From contig CAVSZO010000052.1 of NCBI GenBank assembly GCA_963732335.1, positions 1 through 64,000 of the forward strand: DNA of 64,000 nucleotides. The letters are read 5' to 3'. Shown here one piece after another: positions 29,991-38,778 of the stretch (its first letter is position 1; every line of letters begins with the position of its first letter). A model generated the notes under the pieces. The model was given only the letters and a program-made list of their open reading frames with translations. It made no database searches and had not been told where the DNA came from. The DNA is from Desertimonas sp963732335. GTDB lineage: Bacteria > Actinomycetota > Acidimicrobiia > Acidimicrobiales > Ilumatobacteraceae. Made by a program: the position numbers and the translations under genes.

Positions 29991-30809
29991 GTGTCCGCAC
30001 CAACACCGGCGGAACTGCTCGCCGTCGCCGCCGCCGCGGCGCGTGCCGCTGGAGTTGTCCTCGTCGAACAGCTCGGCCGGCCGGCGCAGGTTGCCCACAA
30101 GAACGAACGGACGTCGGTGGTCACCGATGTCGACCTCGCCGCCCAGGCGGAGATCGAGCGGGTGATCACCGGGCATTTCCCGCAGCACTCGATCCTCGGC
30201 GAGGAGGGCCGCGGCGGGGCCGAAAGGGGCACGCTCACCTGGCTCGTCGACCCACTCGACGGGACGTCGAACTTCGCCCACGGCGTGCCCCTGGCCTGCA
30301 CGTCGATCGCCGTCCGCGACGATGCCGGCGTCGTCGCCGGGGCGATCTTCGAGCCGTTCCGTGAGGAGATGTTCACCGCTGTGCGCGCCGGAGGAGCCTG
30401 GGTCGGTTCGGACCGCTTGCGGGTATCCGCTACCGAAGCGCTCGATCAGGCGCTCGTGTGCACCGGGGTTCAGTCCGACGACCCCGCGGCGATCTCTGCG
30501 TTCGGACAGCGCATCGTCGAGCTGAGCAGCCACTGCCGGGCCGTACGTTGCCTGGGCTCGCCGGCGCTCTGCCTCGCCTACGTCGCGGCCGGCCGCATCG
30601 ACGCCTTCCTCGAATCGGACTCGACCTACGCCTGGGATGTCGGTGCCGGCTCGCTGCTGATCACCGAGGCCGGTGGGCGCATCGACGACCTCGATGGCGG
30701 GCCGCTCAACCTCGGTCCAGGCCTCGCCAACGTGTTGGCGAGCAACGGCCGGATTCACGACGCCGTCGCGTCGGTCGCGCGGGACGTGGCCACGGACAGA
30801 ACACGATGA
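29991..30809 (+). CDS. Inositol monophosphatase family protein
   Basis: 272 residues from a GTG at 29991 (VSAPTPAELLAVAAAAARAA). It has the two IMPase signatures: metal-binding WLVDPLDGTSNFAHGVPLAC (the D-P-L-D-G-T loop) with the preceding glutamates in HSILGEEGRGG, and the C-terminal STYAWDVGAGSLLITEAGG. Mg-dependent phosphatases of this family act on inositol-1-phosphate, histidinol phosphate or fructose-1,6-bisphosphate. A longer in-frame start upstream gives an arginine-rich leader that is unlikely to be real. The TGA overlaps the ATG of the SDR gene. First of a tight four-gene operon. Confidence 0.9.
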   Translation: MSAPTPAELLAVAAAAARAAGVVLVEQLGRPAQVAHKNERTSVVTDVDLAAQAEIERVITGHFPQHSILGEEGRGGAERGTLTWLVDPLDGTSNFAHGVPLACTSIAVRDDAGVVAGAIFEPFREEMFTAVRAGGAWVGSDRLRVSATEALDQALVCTGVQSDDPAAISAFGQRIVELSSHCRAVRCLGSPALCLAYVAAGRIDAFLESDSTYAWDVGAGSLLITEAGGRIDDLDGGPLNLGPGLANVLASNGRIHDAVASVARDVATDRTR

Positions 30810-31477
30810 CTCTTGCCGGGAAGCGCATCGTTGTCACTGGTGGGGGGCGTGGCATCGGCGCTGCCCTGGCGGACGAGTTGCGCGCCCGCGGCGCCGAGGT
30901 GGTGACGGCCGACATCCGGCCCGGCGCCGATGTCACGTGCGACGTCAGTGACGCCGGGCAGGTCGATGACCTCTTCGCCCGGGCCGGCGCCGTCGACGGG
31001 CTCGTCAACAACGCCGCCTTGCTCGTCGACCGTCAGCGGTACGACGAGATCTCCCTCGACGAGTGGGACCGGATGTTCGCCGTCAACGTGCGCGGCTCGT
31101 TCCTGTGCGCCCGCGCCGTTGCGGCGGCGATGGCCGAGCGGGGCGGCAGCGTCGTCAACGTCGCGTCTGAGACCGCCCTCACCGGCTCCCACGGCTTCGT
31201 CCACTACGTCGCCTCGAAGGGTGCCGTGATCGCGATGACTCGCGCCCTCGCCAACGAGCTCGGGCCTCGTGGCATTCGGGTGAACTGCGTGGCGCCGGGT
31301 TTCACACCAACGCCTGGATCGGAAGTGCTCGGACCGTACGATCCGAGCCGCACCCCGTTGGGAAGGGTGATGCGTCCCGACGATCTCCTCGGCACGTTCT
31401 GCTACCTGCTCTCCGATGACTCAGCGTTCGTCTCTGGCCAGACGATCGTCGTCAACGGCGGCCGCGTACCACACTGA
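30806..31477 (+). CDS. SDR family oxidoreductase
   Basis: Intact, 223 residues: MTLAGKRIVVTGGGRGIGAA (TGxxxGIG cofactor motif), DVTCDVSDAG, DGLVNNAALLVDRQRYDEIS, VVNVASETALTGSHGFVHYV with serine and the Y-x-x-x-K pair (YVASK), then RVNCVAPGFTPTPGSEVLG and SGQTIVVNGGRVPH. A classical short-chain dehydrogenase, NAD(H)- or NADP(H)-dependent. The 20-odd residues usually seen in the N-terminal adenosine-binding loop are shortened. It overlaps the IMPase gene by four bases and is followed after four bases by the amidase. Confidence 0.92.
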   Translation: MTLAGKRIVVTGGGRGIGAALADELRARGAEVVTADIRPGADVTCDVSDAGQVDDLFARAGAVDGLVNNAALLVDRQRYDEISLDEWDRMFAVNVRGSFLCARAVAAAMAERGGSVVNVASETALTGSHGFVHYVASKGAVIAMTRALANELGPRGIRVNCVAPGFTPTPGSEVLGPYDPSRTPLGRVMRPDDLLGTFCYLLSDDSAFVSGQTIVVNGGRVPH

Positions 31478-31481
31478 GTCG

Positions 31482-32912
31482 GTGCCAGAAGTGGGCGATG
31501 TACTCGGGGACAACGACGCGACAGGTCTGGCAGAGCTGGTTCGCCGCGGCGAGGTGCATCCGGTCGAGCTCATCGACGCCGCGGTGGCGCGCATCGAAGC
31601 GCTCGACCCGCAGTTGAACAGCGTGATCCATCGCCAGTTCGAGCGAGCCCGGCGTGAAGCGAGCGGCCCGCTGCCCGACGGCCCGTTCCGCGGCGTCCCG
31701 TTCCTTTTCAAGGACGTCGGTTGCGAGGAGAGTGGGGAGCCACACCACCAGGGCATGCGAGCGCTGCGCGACGCGCAGTGGCGGGCGACGACCGACAGCG
31801 ATCTGGCACTGGCCTTCCGGGCGTGTGGGCTGATCCCGCTCGGTCGCACCAACGTGCCCGAGCTGGCCCTGATGGGCACCACCGAACCCGATGCCTACGG
31901 TCCCACCCACAACCCGTGGAACGTCGACCACTCGCCCGGCGGATCGTCGGGAGGTTCTGCCGCGGCAGTGGCCGCCGGGCTCGTCCCTGCCGCCCATGCC
32001 AACGACATCGCCGGCTCGATCCGCATCCCGGCGTCACAGTGCGGACTGGTCGGGTTGAAGCCGACGCGAGGCCGGGTCCTCCCAGGCCGCCGCGCCGACC
32101 CCGCCGTGGCGATGAACACCGAAGGTGTCCTGACTCGCACGATTCGGGACACCGCCGGACTGCTCGACGCCATCATCGATCGCGGGCAACGTGGGCCCTG
32201 GCCCGCTCCGGCACTCGCCGGGCCCCTCGCCGCCGAGGTCGGGCGCGATCCGGGCCACCTCCAAATCGGAGTCTGCGTGAAGGCGTTCACGGGCGCCGAC
32301 GTCGACGGTGGCTGCGCCCAGGCGGCGACTGACGCCGCCACGTTGCTGGATCAGCTCGGGCACGATGTCGACGAGAGCGCGCCGACGGCCCTGTTCGAGG
32401 CGGATCTGCTCGCCGGCACGCGCACGCTGTTCACGGCAAACGCCGCGGCAGCGCTCGCCGACTGGTCGGGGTGGCTCGGGCGGTCGCTCGGCGAAGCAGA
32501 TGTCGAGCCGTTGACGTGGCAGATGGCGGAGGCCGGGAGAGCGGTGACCGGCGCCGAGCTGCTCGCCGTCCTCGACCGCCAACACGAACTGTCCAGGCTG
32601 GCGGCGAGCTGGTGGCGCGGACCCGACCGGGACGGCTTCGACATCCTGCTCACCCCGGCGACCGCCGACCCCGGTCTACCGCTCGGCGCCTACAAGCAGG
32701 GTTACGCGCCCGGCCGGGCCAGCGCCTTCTCCCGGGTGTTCAACGCCACCGGCCAGCCAGCGCTATCACTGCCGCTCGGCTGGCCTGACGACGGCCTGCC
32801 CCGCGGCGTCCAGTTCGTCGCCGCCTACGCCCGCGAGGACGTCCTCGTCCGGCTCGGCGCCCAGCTCGAGGCGGCCGCACCGTGGTCACAGCGGATGCCG
32901 ACACTGGCATGA
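31482..32912 (+). CDS. Amidase (amidase signature family)
   Basis: 476 residues from a GTG at 31482 (VPEVGDVLGDNDATGLAELV). The Ser-cisSer-Lys triad is complete: lysine in GVPFLFKDVGCEES, cis-serine in SPGGSSGGSAAAVAAGLVPA, nucleophile in NDIAGSIRIPASQCGLVGLK. C-terminal core: TPATADPGLPLGAYKQG and FNATGQPALSLPLGWPDDGL. It hydrolyses an amide or a ring-opened lactam to acid and ammonia; the closest functional types include 6-aminohexanoate-cyclic-dimer hydrolase-like enzymes. The ammonia released fits with the nitrogen-assimilation genes nearby, though that link is only positional. The stop overlaps the IclR start. Confidence 0.92.
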   Translation: MPEVGDVLGDNDATGLAELVRRGEVHPVELIDAAVARIEALDPQLNSVIHRQFERARREASGPLPDGPFRGVPFLFKDVGCEESGEPHHQGMRALRDAQWRATTDSDLALAFRACGLIPLGRTNVPELALMGTTEPDAYGPTHNPWNVDHSPGGSSGGSAAAVAAGLVPAAHANDIAGSIRIPASQCGLVGLKPTRGRVLPGRRADPAVAMNTEGVLTRTIRDTAGLLDAIIDRGQRGPWPAPALAGPLAAEVGRDPGHLQIGVCVKAFTGADVDGGCAQAATDAATLLDQLGHDVDESAPTALFEADLLAGTRTLFTANAAAALADWSGWLGRSLGEADVEPLTWQMAEAGRAVTGAELLAVLDRQHELSRLAASWWRGPDRDGFDILLTPATADPGLPLGAYKQGYAPGRASAFSRVFNATGQPALSLPLGWPDDGLPRGVQFVAAYAREDVLVRLGAQLEAAAPWSQRMPTLA

Positions 32913-33688
32913 ACGATCGTCGCGGGCCGTTGCAGTCCGTCGGCATCGCTCTCGACATCATCGACGCCCTCGCCGAGGCTCCCGAGCTCGGTGTCAGCGA
33001 CCTCGCTCGCCGTGTTGGGGTCGCCAAGAGCACGGCCCACCGGACGTGCGCGGTGCTGGCTGACCGTGGCCTGCTGGACCGCACCGCCGACGGTGCCTAT
33101 CGCCTCGGCCTCCGCCTCGTCGAGTATGGCGGCCTGGCCACTGAGCGCACGGCTGTCCGCGACCGCGGCCTGCCCCTGCTGGTCGAGCTGCGCAACAAGC
33201 TCGGAGAAACGGTGCAGATCGCCGTCCCGGCCGGCGCCGACGTCGTCTACGTCGAGCGCGTCGAGGGTCGACGTGCGCTGCGCTACTCCACCAATGCGCG
33301 CCGCTCGCCGATCCACCGCTCCAGTTCGGGCAAGGTGCTCGCCGCCTTCAATCCGAGCCTTCTCGAGGCGCGGCTGCGCGCTGGCCTGCCGCCGAGCACG
33401 GGATACACGATCGTCGTCCCCGAGGTGCTCGTCGACGAGCTCGCCCGCGTGCGGGAGCGAGGGTACGCGCGCAGCGTCGACGAGACCGAGGTCGGCCTGT
33501 CGTCGATTGCCGTTCCGGTGCGCGCCGCGCTCGATGGCCCGGTCGTCGCGGCGATCGCGATGGTCGGGCCCACGGCACGGGTCGTCGGCGACCACGAGGC
33601 CCACCACGCCGGCGTGCTCCAAGCCGCCGCCCTCAAGCTCGCCGCCTCGATCGAGAAGGGCGACTATTCCCTGCACCGAAGGCGGTGA
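32909..33688 (+). CDS. IclR family transcriptional regulator
   Basis: 259 residues from the ATG at 32909 (MNDRRGPLQSVGIALDIIDA), chosen because it overlaps the amidase stop (ATGA). The winged helix is ELGVSDLARRVGVAKSTAHR, then GLLDRTADGAYRLGLRLVEY. The effector domain includes VVYVERVEGRRALRYSTNAR, RSPIHRSSSGKVLAAF and RGYARSVDETEVGLSSIAVP. IclR proteins bind small carboxylates and aromatic intermediates. As the last gene of the IMPase-SDR-amidase unit it probably regulates that operon or the divergent catabolic genes. Confidence 0.93.
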   Translation: MNDRRGPLQSVGIALDIIDALAEAPELGVSDLARRVGVAKSTAHRTCAVLADRGLLDRTADGAYRLGLRLVEYGGLATERTAVRDRGLPLLVELRNKLGETVQIAVPAGADVVYVERVEGRRALRYSTNARRSPIHRSSSGKVLAAFNPSLLEARLRAGLPPSTGYTIVVPEVLVDELARVRERGYARSVDETEVGLSSIAVPVRAALDGPVVAAIAMVGPTARVVGDHEAHHAGVLQAAALKLAASIEKGDYSLHRRR

Positions 33689-33716
33689 TCCTCGCCTCCT
33701 GAGACTCTCTGGGCCG

Positions 33717-34370
33717 TCAGCCGAGCCCGAGGAGGTCGCGAGCCTGCTCGAAGGCGGGCGCCTTGTCGGAGGGGTCGACGTGGATGCCGAGCATCCCGAC
33801 TTGAAGCGCCCCTTCGACGCACTCCGGTGTGTCGTCGAGGAACACGATGTCGCTCGGAGCGACGCCGAGGGCGTCGGCGGCACGCAAGTAGGCCCCCGCC
33901 TCCGGCTTCTTGATGCCGATCTCGGCGGCGTCGACGAAGACGTCGAGCTCGGCGAACTCGGGACGGCTGGTGAAGAAGTCCCGCCCGGCGATGGTGTAGG
34001 CGTCGTTGGACAGCGCCCCGACGCGTTTGCCTGCACGGCGGGCATCGCCGATGAGTCCGGTTGCGGCCGGGTCGATCATCGTCTCCGGAACGGTCTGCAG
34101 CAGCGAGCGGAACATCGGCAGGAAGCCGGTGAACCCGGCCAGCCGAGCGACGGTGTTCCAGTAACCGTCGGTGGCCGACGTGCCTCCGAGTCGGTCGGCG
34201 AGGCGCTGATCATCCGCCCGCGGAACGTCATCTGAATCAGGCATGAGCAGCCCAGTCGCCTTGCCGAACGCCCTCACCGCCGACCACGTGATGTCGATGA
34301 TCACGTAGCCGACATCGAGGAGAAGTGCTGACGGCAGGGTCGACCGACCGGCCGCATCGACGGGACTCAT
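33717..34370 (-). CDS. HAD superfamily hydrolase with altered first motif
   Basis: 217 residues from an ATG at 34370 (MSPVDAAGRSTLPSALLLDV). Motif I reads LLLDVGYVI: the nucleophile aspartate is present, but the general acid two positions later is glycine. Motif II is VGALSNDAYT, motif III GIKKPEAGAYLRAA, motif IV DIVFLDDTPECVEGA. This D-x-G form occurs in some beta-phosphoglucomutase/epoxide-hydrolase-N-like HADs with weak or no phosphatase activity. It is convergent with the IclR gene (28 bases apart). The ATG is 29 bases before the end of the neighbouring leftward hydrolase. Confidence 0.85.
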   Translation of the reverse strand: MSPVDAAGRSTLPSALLLDVGYVIIDITWSAVRAFGKATGLLMPDSDDVPRADDQRLADRLGGTSATDGYWNTVARLAGFTGFLPMFRSLLQTVPETMIDPAATGLIGDARRAGKRVGALSNDAYTIAGRDFFTSRPEFAELDVFVDAAEIGIKKPEAGAYLRAADALGVAPSDIVFLDDTPECVEGALQVGMLGIHVDPSDKAPAFEQARDLLGLG

Positions 34371-34398
34371 GAATCCCCCAGGAGTGTTCGATCGCGTT

Positions 34399-35109
34399 TC
34401 AAGATCCGAGGAACTCGACGAGGGCCGCGCCGACCTCGCCGGGCGCATCCCATTCGACCAGATGGCCGGCGCCGGCGACGACTTCCACGGCGCCGCCGGC
34501 CACGGCCCACTGCTGCGCCGTCGCCGCCGGCAACAGCTCGTCCTCTTCCCCCCACAGGACGAGAGTTGGGCAGCTGACGCGATGGAGGCGGTGGGCCTGA
34601 CCGCGATCTCCGAGTGGCCAGATCAGGCTCGCCGCGGCGACGTCGCTGAGGTAGCGCGCCACGGGGCCGTCGTCGGGGCCGAGATCGGCGAAGCGCTCGA
34701 CGAACGGCTCGGGCACTCCCTTGGCGAAGAGGTGACCCATACGTTCCGCGGTCGGTACGGCGAAGACATCGAGGCCGGGGTTGGCTTCGTCGAAGATCCC
34801 GAACGGGGCGAGCAGGGCGAGGGCAGTCACGGCCTCGGGACGGAACACGGCGAGGTCGGCCGCGAGCATGCCTCCGACGGACGCCCCAACGACCGGGCAG
34901 GGCAGCGCACCGGTGGCGTCGAGGGCGTCCCAGACGACGGTGAGCCAGCCGAGGTGGTCGTCGGGGGCGCGGAATCCCGAGCGCCCGTCGAAGCCGGGGA
35001 GCTCGGGGACGACGATCTCCCATCCGGCTTGCGCCACGACGTCCAGCGCCGGCGAGTTCGCCGGGTGGCCGGCGATCCCGCACAGATAGATGAAGCGTTG
35101 CTCGTTCAC
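34399..35109 (-). CDS. Alpha/beta fold hydrolase
   Basis: From a GTG at 35109: VNEQRFIYLCGIAGHPANSP, then GWEIVVPELPGFDGRSGFRA, the nucleophile elbow VVGASVGGMLAADLAVF (G-A-S-V-G), acid in LWGEEDELLPAATAQQWAV and histidine in VVAGAGHLVEWDAPGEVGAA. 236 residues, normal for a small hydrolase of the haloperoxidase/meta-cleavage-product type. The frame is continuous with the upstream luciferase-like gene through the repeat at 35131-35197, with no stop between them; separate starts are more likely because each domain has its own full-length fold. Confidence 0.82.
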   Translation of the reverse strand: MNEQRFIYLCGIAGHPANSPALDVVAQAGWEIVVPELPGFDGRSGFRAPDDHLGWLTVVWDALDATGALPCPVVGASVGGMLAADLAVFRPEAVTALALLAPFGIFDEANPGLDVFAVPTAERMGHLFAKGVPEPFVERFADLGPDDGPVARYLSDVAAASLIWPLGDRGQAHRLHRVSCPTLVLWGEEDELLPAATAQQWAVAGGAVEVVAGAGHLVEWDAPGEVGAALVEFLGS

Positions 35110-36399
35110 TTGTCGGACCCGGAATGAGTTGCGAGCGACGAGGCGCCAGCCGAGGAGCGGCCAACAACGGCCTGCGTGGCCGGGGAACGCAATGACGTTG
35201 CTCGCGTTCTCGGGCCACCAGTGGTCGTCGGCGTCGCTGAACATCCCGCGCAACGCCGGGGCGACCTTGTCGCCGAACAACTCGCTGTTGTAACGCGTCA
35301 GCTCGTCGTTCATGTTGCCGAACTGGAGCATCGTCAGGAGGTGGCCGCAATTGAACGTCCGGGCGACCTCGGCGAGCGTTTCACGGACGGTGTCCGGGCT
35401 GCCGATGACGACGTAACCCTTCTCCACCATCTCGGCCCACGACAGGTCGTGCTTGGCCTGCTTCGCCCGCACGACGGCGCGCACTTGCGACTTGTAGCGG
35501 GCCCGCGCCGATGCCTCGGTGACGTAGCCGGGCGGGTCGGCGTAGCCGGGATAGACGTGCAGCGAACGGTTGAAGAAGTACTCCGCCGGCTCCTGGTACA
35601 GCCGGTACGCCTCCTGGTCGGTGTCGGCAACGCCGATGAATTGAAGGAACGCCAGCCGGTAGGGGTTGGGGTCCTTGCCGTTGGCCTCGACTTGGCGCCA
35701 GTATCCGCCGACGGTCTCCTTCGCCATCAAGTGGCCGTAGTAGGACAGGGCGGCGTAGACGAAGTCGTTCTGCGAGCAGAAGTCCCACGTCTCCACCGAT
35801 CCGCCACCGGGAATCCAGATCGGAGGGTGCGGTTGCTGCAGCGGCCGCGGCAACACGTTCACGTAACGCATCTGCGTGAACCGTCCGTTGAAGGCGAACG
35901 GCTCGGTGGCGGCCCATGCCCGAAGCACCAGCTCGATGCCCTCGAGGTACTTCTCCCGCAGGGTTCCGGGATTGACGCTGTAGGCGTAGGCGGTGTCCAT
36001 CGACGTGCCGACGGGGAACCCGCTGATCAACCGACCCCGTGACAGCAGGTCGACCATCGCCATCTCCTCGGCGACGCGCACCGGCGGGTTGTACAAGGCG
36101 ACGGAGTTGCCGAGCACGGTGATCGCCGCCCGCGACGTGCGGGTGGCGAGCACCGAGGCGATCACGTTCGGCGACGGGATCAAGCCGTAGCCGTTGCCGT
36201 GATGCTCGTTGACACAGATCCCGTCGAACCCGCAGGCCTCGGCGTGAACGAGCTGGTCGATGTACCGCTCGTAGCAATCGGCGAGCACACCACGATCGAA
36301 CAGACCGGGATCGATGTCGACCCAGACGCTGCGGTGCGTGCGGTTGAAGTCCTCGGGCAGCTCCGGATACGGCATCAGATGGAACCAGAGCAACTTCAC
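35110..36399 (-). CDS. LLM class flavin-dependent oxidoreductase, reading through into a repeat-encoded tail
   Basis: From a GTG at 36399: VKLLWFHLMPYPELPEDFNR. Luciferase-like motifs: CGFDGICVNEHHGNGYGLIP, TRTSRAAITVLGNSVALYNP, VAEEMAMVDLLSRGRLISGF, PVGTSMDTAYAYSVNPGTLR, HPPIWIPGGGSVETWDFC and WAEMVEKGYVVIGSPDTVRE. The TIM-barrel enzyme uses reduced flavin (FMNH2, or F420 in actinobacteria). The family's usual end is near DHWWPENAS (about 35210). The frame then continues through repeat A1 (NVIAFPGHAGRCWPLLGWRL) straight into the hydrolase. In a catabolic setting it may hydroxylate a substrate that the next gene hydrolyses. Confidence 0.87.
35131..35197 (+). repeat. Dispersed repeat family A, locus 1
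   Basis: Plus-strand layout: GCGAGCGA-rich arm (35131-35160), short spacer CAACAA, then GGCCTGCGTGGCC (35169-35181) and GGGGAACGCAATGAC (35182-35196). It is antisense to the leftward LLM/hydrolase frame, where it encodes VIAFPGHAGR. Confidence 0.85.
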
Positions 36400-36498
36400 A
36401 GCGCAACCGTCGCCGTCGCGGCGCCAATTGTCCACGATCATCTCGAACATGGATCATGTCGAAACCGATAACGTTCGCCAGCAGCATGAATCTCTCCG

Positions 36499-36623
36499 GT
36501 GCGAGCGAGTGAGCGCCAAGTCCACAGTTGCGAGCGAACGAGCGCCAGCGAGTGAGCGGCAACCAGCGGCCTGCGTGACCGGGAAACGCAATGACGGCCT
36601 GCGTGGCCGGGGAACGCAATGAC
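36499..36623 (+). repeat. Dispersed repeat family A, locus 2 with tandem core
   Basis: Two GCGAGCG arms (36499-36515 and 36528-36560) are followed by two back-to-back core units of 28 bases each: 36568-36595 (variant GTGACCGGGAAACGCAATGA) and 36596-36623 (standard). The ATG of the second core is the start codon of the LysR gene at 36619. Confidence 0.88.
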
Positions 36624-37539
36624 GGATCTTCGACGACTGCGGTACTTCGTGGCCGTCGCCGAGGAGCGCCACTTCGGCCGTGCCGCAGCCCGGCTCCACG
36701 TCACGACCCCGCCACTGTCGCAGCGGATCCGCGAGCTCGAGCAGGCGCTCGGCGTGACGCTGTTCGAGCGGACCAGCCGGCGCGTGGCGCTCACCCCGGC
36801 CGGCGAACGGTTGCTCGTCGATGCCCACGCGGTCCTGCGGGCGATGGATCGGTTCGCCGCAACCGCCAGCGAGCTGGCCGATGCGCCGACGACGTGGGCG
36901 ATCGGTTACTGCCACGGCAGCGAGCGCGCCGCGATGCGGGCGATCGGCACCTTCCGCTCCTCCCGTCCGGACGCGGTGGTGCGCGCCGACGGGCTGACAT
37001 CGCTGCGGATCCTCGACGGCCTCAGGGCGGGGACGCTCACCGCTGGCATCGCTCGCGGACCAATTCCCGACCCGGAGAGGATCGCCTCGAGAGCGCTCGC
37101 ACGAGTGCCTGTCGACCACGTCGCCGTGCCGCCGGCGCACGCATTGGCCAAAGCCGACACTGTGAACGCCGATGACCTCGACGGTGAGCCGGTGCTCGTC
37201 GTCGACCGCGCCGACGCCCCGACGGCTCACGACGAGATCGAGGCCTACTGCGCGTCGGTCGGAGCGCGGCCGAAGTGGATCACCCACGCCGCCGTTCAGG
37301 TCGAGCGGGTGCTCGACCAGGTCGCCCTCGGCACGGGCATCGGCTGGCTCAACGCCTGGCAGGCCGAACCAGCCGGCCGGCGGAACGACGTGGCGGTCCG
37401 GCCGCTGCGTCCGGTGGCGTTGTTCGACACGTTCAGCGTCGTGTGGCGAGTCGGCGATACCGCCGAGACGACGGCCAAGCTCGTCCAGGCCCTCGTCGAC
37501 GCGAGTGCGTCGCTTCCGGCAGATCGAAGCTCGGTCTGA
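36619..37539 (+). CDS. LysR family transcriptional regulator
   Basis: 306 residues from an ATG at 36619 that lies inside repeat A2; the GGGGA five bases upstream is also repeat-derived. MTDLRRLRYFVAVAEERHFG, RAAARLHVTTPPLSQRIREL and EQALGVTLFERTSRRVALTP form the winged HTH; the co-inducer domain includes TTWAIGYCHGSERAAMRAIG, VDHVAVPPAHALAKADTVNA and GIGWLNAWQAEPAGRRND. It is divergent from the LLM/hydrolase unit, with 219 bases between starts, the classical LysR layout, so it likely controls that unit. The stop is immediately followed by repeat B2. Confidence 0.93.
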   Translation: MTDLRRLRYFVAVAEERHFGRAAARLHVTTPPLSQRIRELEQALGVTLFERTSRRVALTPAGERLLVDAHAVLRAMDRFAATASELADAPTTWAIGYCHGSERAAMRAIGTFRSSRPDAVVRADGLTSLRILDGLRAGTLTAGIARGPIPDPERIASRALARVPVDHVAVPPAHALAKADTVNADDLDGEPVLVVDRADAPTAHDEIEAYCASVGARPKWITHAAVQVERVLDQVALGTGIGWLNAWQAEPAGRRNDVAVRPLRPVALFDTFSVVWRVGDTAETTAKLVQALVDASASLPADRSSV

Positions 37540-37590
37540 ACTCTTTGGCGTCTGTGATGACGTTGGTGACCTCACAGCGACCAAAGACAC
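37538..37590 (-). repeat. Dispersed repeat family B, locus 2
   Basis: On the minus strand it starts GTGTCTTTGGTCGCTGTGAG and ends with a 24-base core (37538-37561) identical to the one at 47382-47405, beginning GTCATCACAG and ending CAAAGAGTTC. It begins at the LysR stop codon and lies between convergent genes. TTGG..CTGTGA and TCACAG..CCAA can pair. Confidence 0.8.
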
Positions 37591-37616
37591 GGATCACGCC
37601 GGCGATCGATTGGTTC

Positions 37617-37927
37617 TCAGGCGCCTCCGCCGTCACCGCCGCCTCCGCCACCGCTCCGCCCCCGCCGCCTCCGCCGCCGCCACCGCCGCCTCCCGATCCG
37701 CCGTCGCTGCCACCGCTACCCGAGTCGCCAGCGTCGCTGTCGTGGGTGAAGTCAGTGGGCCTGTCGTGCCAGTCGGTCGACCAGCCGGCGGCGGCTGCGC
37801 CGCCACCACCACCATCGCCGAGAGCGCCGCGGCCTGACGATCCGCCCGACCGCCGGCCGCGGACATAGGCGACGACGAGCATGAGAACGATGGCAGCGAG
37901 CCCGAAAGCGACCAAGAACTTGAACAT
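37617..37927 (-). CDS. Small single-pass membrane protein with glycine-rich tail
   Basis: ATG at 37927: MFKFLVAFGLAAIVLMLVVA is a membrane helix, then YVRGRRSGGSSGRGALGDGG, a middle GWSTDWHDRPTDFTHDSDAG and a long polyglycine run. As given, the frame runs on into repeat B2; with one base changed in the glycine run (37650-37690) it ends GGDGGGA at a TGA at 37617, which looks like the natural terminus of such proteins. The W-D-x-x-x-D-F-T-H-D segment may bind a partner or metal. Function unknown. Confidence 0.6.
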
Positions 37928-38115
37928 GATGTCGACTCAGCCCGTCGTCCCAGTCGGACAGGGTGACACCAGTGACCTCGATGTCGTAGAACTCGTCCCC
38001 GCGCACGGGCGTGTGGCAACGATGGGGACAATCGTCAGCGTGCCAGCCCTCCAAGACGTCATCGATGCCCCTTCTCCCCGGCAGATGGCGTCGACGCTAG
38101 CGGAGGTCGCCAACC

Positions 38116-38778
38116 TCACGGAGCAGCGGTCGTCGTCGGCGCGGCCGTGGTCGTCGGCGCGGTCGCAGCCGTCGTCGTCGGGGCAGCCGCAGCCGTCGAC
38201 GTCGATGCAGTCACAGCCGTCGTGGGAGCAGCCGCAGCTGCAGCCGTCGTCGACGGGGCCGTCGTCGTCGAAGCGTCGACGTCGCTCGTGGGCGGCGCGG
38301 CGACGGTGGCACGCACGGCAAGGACAGCCTCCACCTGCGAGTACGGCCATCCGTCGGGGAGATCGGTTGGCAGCAACGGGAGCTCGAGCATCGTCTGGCG
38401 GTTGTCGCCCGCCTGCACGTGGCCGAGTTCCTCGCGCGCTGCTTCGCGGATGCCGTCGTCGGTCTGCAGCCGATCGACCTCACCCTGCAGATCGTGGTTG
38501 ACCGACTGCATCTCGGTCAGCTCGTACTCGAGGGCCTGCAGCTCGCTGTCCTGGTCGAACCACGTGCGCACCGGCAGGCCGAACAACGCCGCGGCGATGG
38601 CCCCGGCGACCACGAGGGCAGCCAGGCCGAACAACCAGGTCGTGCTCAGGCGCGGCAACGGGACCCGCGACGAGAACGAGAACCTTCCGCGACGGCCGTC
38701 GCCGAGGCGCGACCGCCCGGCGTCGGAGGCGCGCCGGTTCGGTGGCCGCCGAAGCGTGGTCGTCAGATGACTGTTCAT
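38116..38778 (-). CDS. FtsB/DivIC-like septum formation initiator protein
   Basis: 220 residues from an ATG at 38778 that belongs to repeat A3. After a basic cytoplasmic segment comes one membrane helix (TTWLFGLAALVVAGAIAAAL), then the coiled coil DSELQALEYELTEMQSVNHD, LQGEVDRLQTDDGIREAARE and ELGHVQAGDNRQTMLELP, as in DivIC/FtsB. The extracytoplasmic end is a threonine/alanine low-complexity tail of about 65 residues. DivIC-type proteins link FtsQ/DivIB and FtsL in the divisome. Next to eno, as in other actinobacteria, but here the two are divergent. Confidence 0.85.
   Translation of the reverse strand: MNSHLTTTLRRPPNRRASDAGRSRLGDGRRGRFSFSSRVPLPRLSTTWLFGLAALVVAGAIAAALFGLPVRTWFDQDSELQALEYELTEMQSVNHDLQGEVDRLQTDDGIREAAREELGHVQAGDNRQTMLELPLLPTDLPDGWPYSQVEAVLAVRATVAAPPTSDVDASTTTAPSTTAAAAAAPTTAVTASTSTAAAAPTTTAATAPTTTAAPTTTAAP

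Noticed and set aside
37640..37700. GGCGGC tandem repeats as a microsatellite
   Set aside because: They encode the polyglycine tail of the small membrane protein; no separate element is needed.
37935..38115. A short leftward frame reading EGWHADDCPHRCHTPVRGDE and FYDIEVTGVTLSDWDDGLS between divIC and the glycine-rich gene
   Set aside because: Codon use looks genuine, but no start codon or ribosome site can be placed and the stop requires a frameshift. It may be the remains of a small gene; not firm enough to annotate.
38116..38330. Possible CRISPR or satellite array in the GTCGTCG-rich stretch
   Set aside because: It is the Thr/Ala low-complexity tail of the DivIC-like protein; the units are irregular and keep the reading frame.
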